NCBI RefSeq assembly: GCF_028737315.1
Contig: NZ_JAQZAO010000001.1
Coordinates: 682,001 to 746,000 of the forward strand
Source of the DNA: Actinomycetospora lemnae
GTDB lineage: Bacteria > Actinomycetota > Actinomycetes > Mycobacteriales > Pseudonocardiaceae
Reading direction: 5' to 3'
DNA length: 64,000 nucleotides
Below are positions 29,217 to 37,957 of this stretch, in pieces (position 1 is the stretch's first letter; every line of letters starts with the position of its first letter). The notes beneath the pieces are model-generated. The model was not told where the DNA came from, did no database searches, and saw only the letters and a list, made by a program, of their open reading frames with translations. The position numbers and the translations under genes are program-made.

Positions 29217-30113
29217 TCACCCCGCGCGCACGGCGTCCGCGAACGCCGCCGGCTGCTCGACGAGCGTGTAGTGCCCCGCCCCGGGCACGACGACCACCCG
29301 CCGGTCGGGGCGCAGCGCGCTGACGGTGGCGGCGCTGATGTCCGGGGCGCCGCCGGCGACGACGAGCACCGGCATCGCCAGCGGCCTGGGGTCGGCGCGC
29401 TGGGCCACGGCGTCCCGGTCGAGCGCCCGGTAGCGACCCATCGCGGCGTCCAGGCGCCCGGGCGGGGCGTGGGCGGCGACGGCGTCGTCGAGCGGGAAGG
29501 CCGGCGTGCCGGTGAAGGCGGCGAGGAAGGCGCGCAGCCGCGGGCGTTCGGCGGCCTCCACCACTCCGGGCGGCGCGTCGCCGAAGGTCCGCAGGTGCGC
29601 CGGGCCGAGCTCCGCCAGCCCGTACCCGGGGACGCCTCCGCCGGAGAGCACGAGCCGTGCCACCCGGTCGGGGCGGGCGCGGGCCCAGGCGACGGCGGCC
29701 ATCGCGCCGAGGTCGTGCCCGACGACCGTGGCCGCCGGCAGGTCCAGGGCGCGCGCGAGGTCGGTGAGGTCGGCCGCGAGGTCCGCGGCGGCGTAGGCGT
29801 CGGTGCCCGGCGGGGCGAAGCCCGAGCAGCCGGCGCCGCGCAGGTCCGGGACGACGACGTGGTGGTCGGCGGCGAGATCGGTGGCGACGGCGCGCCAGGT
29901 CGCCGACGTCTCGGGGAAGCCGTGCAGGAGCACGACGGCCGGCGCATCCGGCGGCCCCGCGAGGGTCACGTGGAGGCGCGTGCCGGCCGCGTCGACGGAC
30001 CGGGTCATCCCGCCAGCCACGATCGGAGCACAGGGCTCAGGACCGTTCGGCGCAGCACATGCGCCCAGTGGCACCACCAGCACCAGCAGTACAGCCGCCA
30101 CGACACGTGCCAC
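29217..30113 (-). CDS. Exported alpha/beta hydrolase, epoxide-hydrolase-like, probable lipoprotein
   Basis: The 298-residue protein starts with a lipoprotein-type signal (ARVVAAVLLVLVVPLGAC; lipobox LGAC, Cys 19). The rest is an alpha/beta hydrolase: HGFPETSATWRAVA oxyanion motif, nucleophile elbow VVGHDLGAMAA where the nucleophile is Asp not Ser, and a C-terminal GAGHYTLVEQP with the catalytic His. HGFPE and an Asp nucleophile fit epoxide hydrolases and haloacid/haloalkane-type enzymes. Export as a lipoprotein is unusual for that group. Substrate unknown. Confidence 0.85.
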   Translation of the reverse strand: MARVVAAVLLVLVVPLGACAAPNGPEPCAPIVAGGMTRSVDAAGTRLHVTLAGPPDAPAVVLLHGFPETSATWRAVATDLAADHHVVVPDLRGAGCSGFAPPGTDAYAAADLAADLTDLARALDLPAATVVGHDLGAMAAVAWARARPDRVARLVLSGGGVPGYGLAELGPAHLRTFGDAPPGVVEAAERPRLRAFLAAFTGTPAFPLDDAVAAHAPPGRLDAAMGRYRALDRDAVAQRADPRPLAMPVLVVAGGAPDISAATVSALRPDRRVVVVPGAGHYTLVEQPAAFADAVRAG

Positions 30114-30250
30114 TCGCCCAGGGTGACCGGTCGGCGCACGAGAACGACCGATCGGCCGCGGCAGGGATGTTTGTCACGGTCCCCGTGGGGCATCCGACCC
30201 GTGCGCGGACCAGGTGGGTGGGAGCTGGGGAGCCTCCGGCCACCGTATGG

Positions 30251-30283
30251 TCCGGGCCCGTCGTTCTGGGCGACGGGCCCGGA
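30251..30283 (-). terminator. Hairpin downstream of the NlpC/P60 gene
   Basis: TCCGGGCCCGTCG (30251-30263) pairs perfectly with CGACGGGCCCGGA (30271-30283) around TTCTGGG, 30 bases after the NlpC/P60 stop. The rest of this 199-bp gap shows only the upstream region of the hydrolase gene. Confidence 0.7.
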
Positions 30284-30312
30284 CTCCGCCTACCTCGCGG
30301 CCACGGCGGTGC

Positions 30313-31230
30313 TCAGAGGACCCGGCGCACCGTGTTCACGTCGTCCATGCGCCGCTCGACCTCCGAGATCTTGACGTCGGAGCCGGTGCGCGGCGCCTCG
30401 ATCATCTTGCCGCCGCCGATGTAGATGCCGGCGTGGCTGACCGGTTCGTTGAAGAAGATCAGGTCGCCGGCCCGCATGTTGTCCACGCTGACCTCCTGGC
30501 CCTCGGTGGCCTGGGCGCGAGAGGTCCGCGGCAGCTCGACGCCGGCCTTCTCGTACGCGAACTGGATCAGCCCGGAGCAGTCGAACCCGTCCGGGGTCGT
30601 GCCGCCCCAGACGTAGGGCACGCCCAGCTGGGCGCGCGCCGCCGAGATCGCCTGCTGCGCGGCGGACGAGCCCGCCGACGAGGACGACTCCTCGCGGCTC
30701 TCCGACGACTGCGAGCTGCGCGCCGACTGCCGCTCGCCCTGCTGCGAGCTGCTCGCCGCGGCCCGCGTCTGCGGCGAGTCGTGCTTGATCGACGGGGCGG
30801 CGGCCGCCGCCGGGCTGATCACCGGCAGCACCGAGGAGGTCGCGGCGTCCGTGCTGGGCGACGCGGGCGCGGCCGGCGCGACGGCGAGGGCCGCCGAGGC
30901 CAGCTCCGGGGCGGCCGCGAACTCGCCGGTGGCCGGGGGCTCCTCGTCGCCCAGGAGACCGTGCGTGGCCATCCCGCCGGCGGTCGCGACGGCACCGAGG
31001 GCGGCCAGCGAGAGGCCGGCGGTGCGCGCGGCCCGCGAGACGGGGGAGGTCGCCGAGCCGTGGCGGCCCGTGGGACCGGCCGGACGGCCGTGACGGCCGT
31101 GGGCGGAGCGGGAGCGGCGGTCGGCGGGGACGATGCCCATCGAGCCGGTCGTCGCGTCCTCGGGAGCGCGGTGGCGTCCGGCGGGACGCGGCGCGGCACC
31201 CTCGGCGATCTCGGGCAGCACAGCCGTCAT
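30313..31230 (-). CDS. NlpC/P60 peptidoglycan endopeptidase with N-terminal membrane segment
   Basis: A 305-residue cell-wall hydrolase. The C-terminal NlpC/P60 domain (about 195-305) has YVWGGTTPDGFDCSGLIQFAYEKAGVELPR with the catalytic Cys in DCSG, then GDLIFFNEPVSHAGIYIGGGKMIEAP with the catalytic His. Before it lies a Ser-rich linker (ESREESSSSAGSSAAQQ) and a hydrophobic segment near 67-90 after a basic stretch, so it is secreted or anchored outside. It probably cleaves the D-Glu-mDAP bond as do RipA-like enzymes. A 399-bp leader region precedes it. Confidence 0.92.
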   Translation of the reverse strand: MTAVLPEIAEGAAPRPAGRHRAPEDATTGSMGIVPADRRSRSAHGRHGRPAGPTGRHGSATSPVSRAARTAGLSLAALGAVATAGGMATHGLLGDEEPPATGEFAAAPELASAALAVAPAAPASPSTDAATSSVLPVISPAAAAAPSIKHDSPQTRAAASSSQQGERQSARSSQSSESREESSSSAGSSAAQQAISAARAQLGVPYVWGGTTPDGFDCSGLIQFAYEKAGVELPRTSRAQATEGQEVSVDNMRAGDLIFFNEPVSHAGIYIGGGKMIEAPRTGSDVKISEVERRMDDVNTVRRVL

Positions 31231-31629
31231 GCGCGATCTCCTCGCCCGCCGGGCGGCGCTCGCCGGACTCGCGGCCGCGGGGACGGCCGGGGTCCGCGGA
31301 CGGCGGGCCGCTGGGGAGCTGCGGCTCGACGTCGGTCACCCGCCCCGTCCTGGGAGGTCGTGCGCTCCGGGGAGGCCGCCGGACGGGGAGTCGGACGAAG
31401 CGGCCGAGCGCGCCGCCACGCTGATGCCTGGCGACCACCGGAACGTAACCGATCCGTGACCCTCGTCCGCCACGCCACGCCGTCACAGCGCGCTCACCGG
31501 TCATCGCACCGCGCTCACTGGTGCGCGGGGTTGACCCGGGACCGCTCAGCGCGGAGCTGGCCCGATCCGGTGACGACGAGCGGACGTGTTCACACCCCGT
31601 CGCCGCCGTGCGGCCGGACGAGCAGGGGC
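31231..31629. other. 399-bp gap upstream of the NlpC/P60 gene
   Basis: The stretch between recG and the NlpC/P60 start should hold that gene's promoter and a long leader, with GAGGAGA 9 bases ahead of its ATG. Genes of this type in other actinobacteria are often controlled by a c-di-AMP riboswitch; I looked for its conserved boxes and could not align them, so I do not call one. Two GCGCTCAC direct repeats lie at about 31491 and 31513. No gene seen. Confidence 0.45.
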
Positions 31630-33921
31630 CTACAGCCGATCGAGGAACGCCGCCTCGGCCTCGCCGACCACCGACCGCACGAGTCCGGCCAGTCCCGGGT
31701 GACGGGCGAGCAACGGGTCGTCGGCCATCACCGCGCGGGCCTCCTCGCGCGCCTCGGCCACGAGGTCGCCGTGCTTGAGCACCGAGAGCATGTGCAGTCC
31801 CGACCGGCGCCCGGACTGCTGGGCGCCGAGCACGTCGCCCTCGTCGCGCACCTCGAGGTCGATGCGCGAGACCTCGAACCCGTCGGGCGTCGCCGCCAGC
31901 CGCTCGAGGCGCTGGAGGGCCGGTGAGCCCTCCGCGGCCTCGGTGACGAGCAGGCACGACGACGCCGCCGCGCCGCGACCCACGCGGCCGCGCAGCTGGT
32001 GGAGCTGGGAGACGCCGAACCGGTCGGCATCCATGATGATCATCATCGTGGCGTTCGGGACGTCGACACCCACCTCGATGACCGTCGTCGCGACGAGCAC
32101 GTCGACCCGGCCCTCCGAGAAGGCGCGCATCACCGCGTCCTTCTCGTCGGTGGGCATCCGGCCGTGGAGGATCTCGAGCCGCAGCCCGGCCAGCGGGCCC
32201 TCGGCGAGCATCGGCCCGACGTCGGTGACGGCGAGCGGCGGGCGCGCGGCCTCCTCCTGCTCCTCCTCGTCCGGCGGGCGCAGCTTGCGGAGGGCCTCCT
32301 CGAACTCGTCGGGCCCCGGCGCCTCCGGGTCGAGCAGGTCGCCGGCCGGCGGCTCGGGCCACTGCTCGCCGGGCTCGCCGCCTTCGTCGCCGATCCGCGG
32401 GCACACGACGTAGGCCTGGTGGCCCGCGGCGACCTCCTCGCGCACCCGCTCCCACGCCCGCTCCAGCCACCGCGGCTTGACGCCCGCCGGCACCGCCGTC
32501 GTGGCGATCGGCTTGCGTCCCGTCGGCAGCTCGTCGAGCACGGAGATGTCGAGGTCGCCGTAGAGGGTCAGCGCCACCGTGCGCGGGATCGGCGTCGCGG
32601 TCATGACGAGCACGTGCGGCGTCGTCGGGCCCGACCGCGAGCGCAGCTCGTCGCGCTGGTGGACCCCGAAGCGGTGCTGCTCGTCGACGACGACCAGCCC
32701 CAGGTCGGCGAAGCCCACGCCCTGCTGGATCACCGCGTGGGTGCCGACGACGATCCCCGCCGCCCCCGACTGGGCGTCGAGCAGCGCCTGCCGCCGGGCC
32801 TTCGCCCCCAGCGAGCCGGTCAGCAGGGTGACGCGTGTGGCGTGCTCGGGGTCGGCAGCGGGATCGTCGGAGAGCTCGCCCGCCCGGCCCAGCGGCCCGA
32901 GCATCGCCTGCAGCGACCGGGCGTGCTGGGCCGCGAGGACCTCCGTCGGCGCGAGCAGCACCGCCTGCCGCCCGGCGTCCACCACCTGGAGCATCGCCCG
33001 CAGCGCCACGACCGTCTTGCCCGAGCCGACGTCGCCCTGCAGCAGGCGGTTGAGCGGCTCCTCGCCGGCCAGCGCCTCGCTCAGCGACTCCCCCACGGAT
33101 CGCTGCGCGCCGGTGAGCGCGAAGGGCAGGCGCGCGTCGAACGCCGCCGCGAGCCCGTCGTCGCGGCGCGGGCAGGCGGGCGCGGGCCGGGTGGTCGCGC
33201 TCGCCCGGCGCCCGGCCATCGCGAGCTGCAGGCCGAACGCCTCGTCCCACACGAGCCGGCGCCGCGCCTCGCGCTCCTCCTCACGGGTGTCGGGCAGGTG
33301 GACCCGGCGCAGCGCGTCGCCGAGCGAGGCGAGACCGTGGGTGGCGCGCAGGGTGTCGGGCAGCGGGTCCTCGGGCTCGTCGAGCAGGTCGAGCACCTGG
33401 CGCACCGCCAGCATCACCACCCAGGACCGCAGCTTGCGCGTGGCCGGGTAGATCGGGATGAGGCCGGGCAGCTGCGCCTCGGCCCCCGCGTTGAGCACGA
33501 TGAACTCGGGCGCCGCGAGCTGCCAGCCGCCGCGGTAGCGGCTCAGGTCGCCGGAGAACAGCGCGCGCGTGCCGGGGGCGAGGTCGCGCTCGCGGTAGGG
33601 CTGGTTGAAGAACGTGCAGGTGAAGCGCTGGGCGCCGACCGACACGGTGGCCTCGACGATGTGGCCCTTGCGGTGGCGCATCCGGCGGCCCGCGACCTTC
33701 TCGACCGTGCCCAGCAGCGTCACGTGCTCGCCGGGCCGGAACCGCTGGTCCTCGCGCTCCGAGGTGTGGGTGACCGTGGCGTGCTCGATGTACTTGCGCG
33801 GATAGTGACGCAGCAGGTCGCCCACCGTCTCCAGCTCGAGCTGGCGGGCGAGCGGCCGCGCGGTCTTGTCGCCCAGGGCCGTGCGCAGCGACGTGTCCAT
33901 CCCGACCACGGCGACGAGCAT
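31630..33921 (-). CDS. recG: ATP-dependent DNA helicase RecG
   Basis: Branch-migrating helicase that reverses stalled forks. The 763-residue protein has the N-terminal wedge/OB domain (about 60-160), motif [17 protein letters not shown], motif II as DEQH in [22 protein letters not shown] (motif III), motif [14 protein letters not shown] and QLRGRVGRG (motif VI), plus the C-terminal [16 protein letters not shown]. An acidic insert of about 60 residues (near 520-580, [19 protein letters not shown]) lies between helicase motifs IV-side elements; such inserts occur in actinobacterial RecG. ATG 33921; Met8 is a possible alternative start. Confidence 0.97.
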   Translation of the reverse strand: MLVAVVGMDTSLRTALGDKTARPLARQLELETVGDLLRHYPRKYIEHATVTHTSEREDQRFRPGEHVTLLGTVEKVAGRRMRHRKGHIVEATVSVGAQRFTCTFFNQPYRERDLAPGTRALFSGDLSRYRGGWQLAAPEFIVLNAGAEAQLPGLIPIYPATRKLRSWVVMLAVRQVLDLLDEPEDPLPDTLRATHGLASLGDALRRVHLPDTREEEREARRRLVWDEAFGLQLAMAGRRASATTRPAPACPRRDDGLAAAFDARLPFALTGAQRSVGESLSEALAGEEPLNRLLQGDVGSGKTVVALRAMLQVVDAGRQAVLLAPTEVLAAQHARSLQAMLGPLGRAGELSDDPAADPEHATRVTLLTGSLGAKARRQALLDAQSGAAGIVVGTHAVIQQGVGFADLGLVVVDEQHRFGVHQRDELRSRSGPTTPHVLVMTATPIPRTVALTLYGDLDISVLDELPTGRKPIATTAVPAGVKPRWLERAWERVREEVAAGHQAYVVCPRIGDEGGEPGEQWPEPPAGDLLDPEAPGPDEFEEALRKLRPPDEEEQEEAARPPLAVTDVGPMLAEGPLAGLRLEILHGRMPTDEKDAVMRAFSEGRVDVLVATTVIEVGVDVPNATMMIIMDADRFGVSQLHQLRGRVGRGAAASSCLLVTEAAEGSPALQRLERLAATPDGFEVSRIDLEVRDEGDVLGAQQSGRRSGLHMLSVLKHGDLVAEAREEARAVMADDPLLARHPGLAGLVRSVVGEAEAAFLDRL

Positions 33922-34086
33922 GTCATCCCGGTCCGACAGCGCCGGGGCGAGCGTCGGCGAGCCCGTGCCCGCGACCCCGCCGGACGCCCGCGGGGCGGGC
34001 CTCGGTTACGCTGGTCGGGAGTGCGCACCACCGTCCGGTGTCCGTGCGCCTGCGGAAATCTCATCAGCGTGTCGAGGAGTTCAGCC

Positions 34087-34275
34087 GTGAGTGCCGTCTG
34101 TGACGTGTGCGCGAAGGGCCCCGGGTTCGGGAAGTCGGTGTCGCACTCGCACGTGCGCACGAACCGCCGTTGGAACCCGAACGTGCAGGTCGTCCACACC
34201 CGCCTGGCCAACGGCAACCGCAAGCGGATGAACGTCTGCACCTCGTGCCTCAAGGCTGGCAAGATCGCGCGCTGA
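34087..34275 (+). CDS. rpmB: 50S ribosomal protein L28, zinc-binding form
   Basis: Large-subunit ribosomal protein of 62 residues: [32 protein letters not shown], ending [14 protein letters not shown]. The two CxxC pairs (CDVC, CTSC) mark the zinc-containing C+ form, whose paralogues in actinobacteria are exchanged under Zur control. GTG 34087 follows GAGGAG. Divergent from recG; no Zur-like palindrome was obvious in the 165-bp gap. Confidence 0.96.
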   Translation: MSAVCDVCAKGPGFGKSVSHSHVRTNRRWNPNVQVVHTRLANGNRKRMNVCTSCLKAGKIAR

Positions 34276-34298
34276 GCGCGTCCACCGGTTGAGCCGGC

Positions 34299-35234
34299 CT
34301 AACGGCCGAGTTCGTCGCGCAGCGTCCGCAGGGCGTCCCGGGTCCCGTCCGGGGGCAGCGCCTGGACGCGGAGCAGCTCCATGGTGGCGAGGTAGTCGTC
34401 GACGTCGGCGCGCTTGTCGAGGTACAGCGCGCTGGTGAGCTGCTCGAGGTAGACCACGTCGGGCACCCCGGCCTCGCGCGGGAAGCGCAGGATGCTGAAC
34501 GGTCCGCCGGCGCCCGCGTGCCCGCCGAGCCCGAGCGGCACCATCTGCACGACGACGTGGCGTTGCTCGGACACCTCGAGCAGGTGGTCGATCTGGGCCT
34601 GCATGACCTCGACCCCGCCGGTGGGCCGCCGCAGCGCCGCCTCGTCGAGCACCGCCCACAGCGTCGGCGGGTCGTCGCGGTCGAGGACCTCCTGGCGACG
34701 CAGCCGCAGCTCCACGCGCCGCTCGTGCTCGCCGGCCGGCATCGACCCGAGCAGCAGCGCGGTGACGTGCCGGACCATCGCCTCGGTCTGCAGCAGCCCG
34801 GGGACGAACTGGGGCTCGTAGGTGCGGATGTGGTCCGCGGCCTGCTCGAGCCCGACGTAGGTCTCGAACCACGGGGGCAGCAGGTCGGAGTACTGGTGCC
34901 ACCAGCCCGGCGTGTTGGCCTGCCGCGCCAGCCCGAGCAGCGCCTCGCGCTCGTCGGCGTCGTGCACGCCGTAGAGCGTCAGCAGGTCGCCGACGTCGCG
35001 CTCCTTGAAGCCGGTGCGCCCGTTCTCGAGCCGGCTGATCTTGGCGTGGGACCCGCGGATGCGGTCGCCCGCGGCCTCGCGCGTCACCCTCGCCCGCTCG
35101 CGCAGGGCCCGCAGCTGCTGGCCCAGCATGATCCGCAGCACGGTCGGTCCCCCGCCCGGCGCGTCGCGGATGTCACGGGCACGGTCCGGGACCTGCTCGG
35201 CCGCCACCCCCGCGGGCTCCTGGGGTGGGACCAC
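34299..35234 (-). CDS. XRE-family regulator with DUF5753 domain
   Basis: The 311-residue protein has a helix-turn-helix at about 36-95 (LGQQLRALRERARVTREAAGDRIRGSHAKISRLENGRTGFKERDV) and a DUF5753 domain at about 115-290 (QYSDLLPPWFETYVGLEQAADHIRTYEPQFVPGLLQTEAMVR, RRQEVLDRDDPPTLWAVLDEAALRR, VVYLEQLTSALYLDK). This is the WhiJ-like class of streptomycetes and relatives that pairs with DUF397 proteins in developmental or stress control. The start is uncertain within the first ~35 residues (Met36 is internal). A DUF397 gene is directly upstream. Confidence 0.93.
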   Translation of the reverse strand: MVPPQEPAGVAAEQVPDRARDIRDAPGGGPTVLRIMLGQQLRALRERARVTREAAGDRIRGSHAKISRLENGRTGFKERDVGDLLTLYGVHDADEREALLGLARQANTPGWWHQYSDLLPPWFETYVGLEQAADHIRTYEPQFVPGLLQTEAMVRHVTALLLGSMPAGEHERRVELRLRRQEVLDRDDPPTLWAVLDEAALRRPTGGVEVMQAQIDHLLEVSEQRHVVVQMVPLGLGGHAGAGGPFSILRFPREAGVPDVVYLEQLTSALYLDKRADVDDYLATMELLRVQALPPDGTRDALRTLRDELGR

Positions 35235-35288
35235 GCCGGTACCTCCACCAGCCTCGCCTCGCCGTGCGCACGGGGGCGCGCCCGGTCA

Positions 35289-35315
35289 GGGGGCCGACCC
35301 TAGCAGTCGGTCCCC
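35289..35315 (-). terminator. Hairpin between DUF397 and XRE genes
   Basis: GGGGGCCGAC (35289-35298) pairs with GTCGGTCCCC (35306-35315), with one G-U-type mismatch and a 7-base loop. It follows the DUF397 stop by 35 bases and would make expression of the XRE gene partly independent. Confidence 0.5.
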
Positions 35316-35349
35316 GGCGATCCGGCCCCGTTCGGCGCGTCGGACGGCG

Positions 35350-35625
35350 TCAGGCGCCCTCGGCGAGGAGGTCGTCGAAGTCGCCGTCCTTCGCGCCCAG
35401 CAGGAAGGCCGTCATCTCCGCGCGCGTGTAGACGAGCACGGGGCCCTCCCGGTGGCGCGAGTTGCGCACGGCCACCCCGCCGTCGGGGAGCGGGGCCACC
35501 TCCACGCAGTTGCCCTTCGGGTTGCTGCGGCGGCTCTTGCGCCAGGGGACGCCGTCGGCGACCGTGCCGTGGGCTCCCGGTGCCGGCGCTCCCGATGGTC
35601 CCGTCGGCCCCGTCTGCTCCGTCAT
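35350..35625 (-). CDS. DUF397 domain protein
   Basis: A 91-residue protein with the DUF397 core at about 27-85: VPWRKSRRSNPKGNCVEVAPLPDGGVAVRNSRHREGPVLVYTRAEMTAFLLGAKDGDFDDL. The WRKS..S...G.CVEVA and VR.S......L.FT..EW.AF pattern is the family signature. In streptomycetes such proteins pair with XRE/DUF5753 regulators, behaving as modulators. It is upstream of the XRE gene and divergent from the 35747 gene. Confidence 0.95.
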   Translation of the reverse strand: MTEQTGPTGPSGAPAPGAHGTVADGVPWRKSRRSNPKGNCVEVAPLPDGGVAVRNSRHREGPVLVYTRAEMTAFLLGAKDGDFDDLLAEGA

Positions 35626-35660
35626 GCGACCTCCCCCTGGCCGTGCAACAGCTCTCGGCG

Positions 35661-35684
35661 GTGCAGATGTTCTTGCATCTGCAC
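35661..35684. promoter_or_regulatory. Perfect inverted repeat in the DUF397 divergent promoter
   Basis: GTGCAGATG-TTCTTG-CATCTGCAC is a 9-bp perfect inverted repeat with a 6-base spacer, 36 bases before the DUF397 start and 63 before the divergent gene. It is the likely operator of the nearby XRE regulator, able to control both directions. Confidence 0.55.
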
Positions 35685-35746
35685 ACTACGTCGGTCAGGA
35701 TCGAGGACGTCGCCGACGTCGGGGAGTGCGACGAACGGAGGTCCAC

Positions 35747-36148
35747 GTGAGCCAGCCGGGACGCCCAGGATCTCCAGGGCGTGCACCTGCGCCGCTCCGT
35801 GTCACCTCCGAACGTCTCGGTGAGGACGAGGCCCGGGAGGCCCGGGAGGCCGACGCGGTGTCCGTCGCCACACCGGCCCGCACCGCCACCGTCACGGCCG
35901 CCGGCCCGCTCCCGGCCGGCCCGCCGCAGCCCGCGTCCGCGTCTGTGTCTGCGGCGCCCGTCGTCGCACCCCGTCCGGCCCTGCCGGTGATGGCTCCGCG
36001 CCCGCGGCGCCGGTGGTCCGACCTGTGGCGGATGGTGTTCGCGCGCCGCCGCGCGGGGCGCCACCGTCCGGAGACCACGCCGCCGCAGAGCTGGAGCATG
36101 ATCTCGCCGCAGCGTCGGCGGCGCACCCGCCGCTGGGGCCGGTACTGA
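35747..36148 (+). CDS. Unknown small basic protein divergent from DUF397
   Basis: A 133-residue protein from GTG 35747, which follows GGAGG at 6 bases. The first ~85 residues are Pro/Ala/Thr-rich; the last ~50 are very basic (RPRRRWSDLWRMVFARRRAGRHRP, ending SPQRRRRTRRWGRY). No family is recognised and there is no signal peptide. Its promoter region shares the inverted repeat with DUF397, so it may belong to the same regulon. It converges on ung with a 4-bp gap. Confidence 0.6.
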   Translation: MSQPGRPGSPGRAPAPLRVTSERLGEDEAREAREADAVSVATPARTATVTAAGPLPAGPPQPASASVSAAPVVAPRPALPVMAPRPRRRWSDLWRMVFARRRAGRHRPETTPPQSWSMISPQRRRRTRRWGRY

Positions 36149-36152
36149 TCGT

Positions 36153-36833
36153 CTAGGGCAGGCGCCAGTCGACCGGCTCGTCCCCGAGCTCGGTCAGGTA
36201 CTCGTCGACGCGGCTGAACGGCCGCGAGCCGAAGAACCCACGGTCCGCCGACATCGGGCTCGGGTGCGCGGACTCGACGGTCGGGACGTCCTCGCCGAGC
36301 AGCGGCTTCACCGTCTGCGCGTCCCGCCCCCACAGCACCGCGACGAGCGGCTGGTCGGGGCGCGCCACCAGCGCCGCGACGGCCGCCTCGGTGACCTTCT
36401 CCCAGCCCTTGTTGCGGTGCGACCCCGGCGCGCCGGGCCCGACCGTCAGCACGCGGTTGAGCAGCAGCACCCCGTTGGCGGCCCACGGCGAGAGGTCGCC
36501 GGTGCTCGGCGGCGGGTGGCCGAGGTCGTCCGTGTACTCGCGGAAGATGTTGACCAGGCTCTTCGGCAGCGGCCGCACGTCCGGCGCGACCGAGAACGAG
36601 AGCCCGACGGCGTGGCCCGGGGTCGGGTAGGGGTCCTGGCCCATGACCAGCACCCGCACGTCGTCGAACGGCTGCTGGAACGCGCGCAGCACGTTCGGCC
36701 CCGCCGGCAGGTACCTGCGGCCCTCGGCCACCTCGGTGCGCAGGAAGTCACCCATCGCCGCCACGGTGTCCGCCACCGGCGCGAGCGCCTCGGCCCACCC
36801 GGCCTCGACGGATTCGGAGAGGGGACGGGCCAC
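36153..36833 (-). CDS. ung: Uracil-DNA glycosylase
   Basis: Removes uracil from DNA (base-excision repair). The 226-residue family 1 enzyme has the water-activating motif GQDPYP (65-70, Asp67), [19 protein letters not shown] and the C-terminal [18 protein letters not shown] with the catalytic His. GTG start at 36833 is in agreement with family N-termini. Confidence 0.97.
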   Translation of the reverse strand: MARPLSESVEAGWAEALAPVADTVAAMGDFLRTEVAEGRRYLPAGPNVLRAFQQPFDDVRVLVMGQDPYPTPGHAVGLSFSVAPDVRPLPKSLVNIFREYTDDLGHPPPSTGDLSPWAANGVLLLNRVLTVGPGAPGSHRNKGWEKVTEAAVAALVARPDQPLVAVLWGRDAQTVKPLLGEDVPTVESAHPSPMSADRGFFGSRPFSRVDEYLTELGDEPVDWRLP

Positions 36834-36964
36834 GGTACGAGCCTCCGGACAGGCGCGGGAGCGGGGACGGCGGGTGACGGGACCCGGCTCGGGCGACGCT
36901 AGCGCCCGTCGGCGGCGTCGCGGTCGCCGACCCTCGTCCGGGCCGACGCGGCGGAGCGCGAGGC

Positions 36965-37102
36965 TCAGCTCGACGCGCCGGCGAAGCAGAGGCTGCTCGG
37001 CTCGTCGCGGTAGGTGCCGAAGCGTGGGATCGGGACGTAACCCCGCGCGCGGTAGAAGGCGAGCGCCTCGGGCTGCTCGGTGCCGGTCTCGAGGACGGTC
37101 CG
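36965..37102 (-). pseudogene. 3' remnant of a GNAT acetyltransferase gene
   Basis: Forty-five codons ending in TGA read [29 protein letters not shown]...[13 protein letters not shown], the exact C-terminal pattern (LETG..Q..A..LY...GY..I..FG.Y...P.S.CF...) of a GNAT subfamily. No start or acetyl-CoA-binding half precedes it in frame: upstream codons change frame and are not GNAT-like. The gene was therefore deleted at its 5' side. The 377-bp gap (36834-37210) contains this remnant and the promoter region of the HAD gene. Confidence 0.75.
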
Positions 37103-37210
37103 GCGGTGATCTCCTGCCCGTCGTCGAGCTCGATGTCAGGGTGGGTCCACTGCCCCGAGCGGTGTCGGTCTCGGGGCCGCGTCGCGCTCCGGTCCCGAGG
37201 AGGAGGTCCG

Positions 37211-37957
37211 ATGACGGTCCGGGTCGCCGTCTGCTGGGACGTCGACGGCACGCTCCTGCGCGCCGGACGGGTCGGGGGCGCCGTGCTGCGCACCGCGTTC
37301 GCCGAGGTCACCGGCCTGGACGCGCCCGAGGGCGTCGTCATGGGCGGGCTCACCGACCGCTTGGTGGCCGACGCCTACCGCGACCTGCTGCCCCCCGACG
37401 CCGCCGCGGCCCTGCACGCCCGCGGCGACGAGTACGGCGTGGCCTTCGCCGAGGCCGTCACCCGCGCCTGGGCCGGGCGCGACGCCGAGCTCGCCGCCGT
37501 CACCGCGCCGCTGCCCGGGGTGCCCGAGACCGTCGCCGCCCTGGCCGCGGAGCCCGGCGTCACCCAGGTCGTCGTCACCGGGAACGTCCGGGCCGGCGCC
37601 GAGGCCAAGCTGCGCGCCGCCGGGCTGGGGCGGTACCTGGACCTCGACCGCGGCGCCTACGGGCACCTCGGTGGGCCGCGGGCGACGCTCGTGCACGCGG
37701 CGCGCGCCGCGCTCCGGACCCACCACGGCGCCTCGGTGACCCTCGTCGTCGTGGGCGACACCCCCCGCGACGTCGAGGCCGCGCACGCCGCCGGGGCGGT
37801 CGCGGTCGGCGTCGCGACGGGCGCCGCGAGCACCGGGGATCTGCACGCCGCGGGCGCCGAGCACGTCTTCGACGACCTGTCCGACCCGTCCCGTCTGGTG
37901 GCGGTGGTCCGCACCACGCGCGAGGATTCGTGGCACACCACGCAAGGAGGCTCGTGA
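37211..37957 (+). CDS. HAD-superfamily phosphatase, phosphoglycolate-phosphatase-like
   Basis: The 248-residue protein has the HAD motifs WDVDGTLL (nucleophile Asp), VVVTGN (motif II), a Lys in the following helix, and [17 protein letters not shown] (motif IV), with a helical cap like Gph. ATG 37211 follows AGGAGG. Its stop overlaps the glcD start by one base, so it is the first gene of a glycolate operon: making glycolate from 2-phosphoglycolate would feed GlcDEF. The substrate is inferred from context. Confidence 0.87.
   Translation: MTVRVAVCWDVDGTLLRAGRVGGAVLRTAFAEVTGLDAPEGVVMGGLTDRLVADAYRDLLPPDAAAALHARGDEYGVAFAEAVTRAWAGRDAELAAVTAPLPGVPETVAALAAEPGVTQVVVTGNVRAGAEAKLRAAGLGRYLDLDRGAYGHLGGPRATLVHAARAALRTHHGASVTLVVVGDTPRDVEAAHAAGAVAVGVATGAASTGDLHAAGAEHVFDDLSDPSRLVAVVRTTREDSWHTTQGGS

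Noticed and set aside
31231-31629. Possible c-di-AMP (ydaO-type) riboswitch before the NlpC/P60 gene
   Set aside because: Genes of this class are often controlled this way, but I could not align the conserved boxes in this leader. A covariance-model search would be decisive.
30427-31926. Plus-strand frames opposite the NlpC/P60 gene and recG
   Set aside because: They lack motifs and ribosome sites; the minus-strand products are clear.
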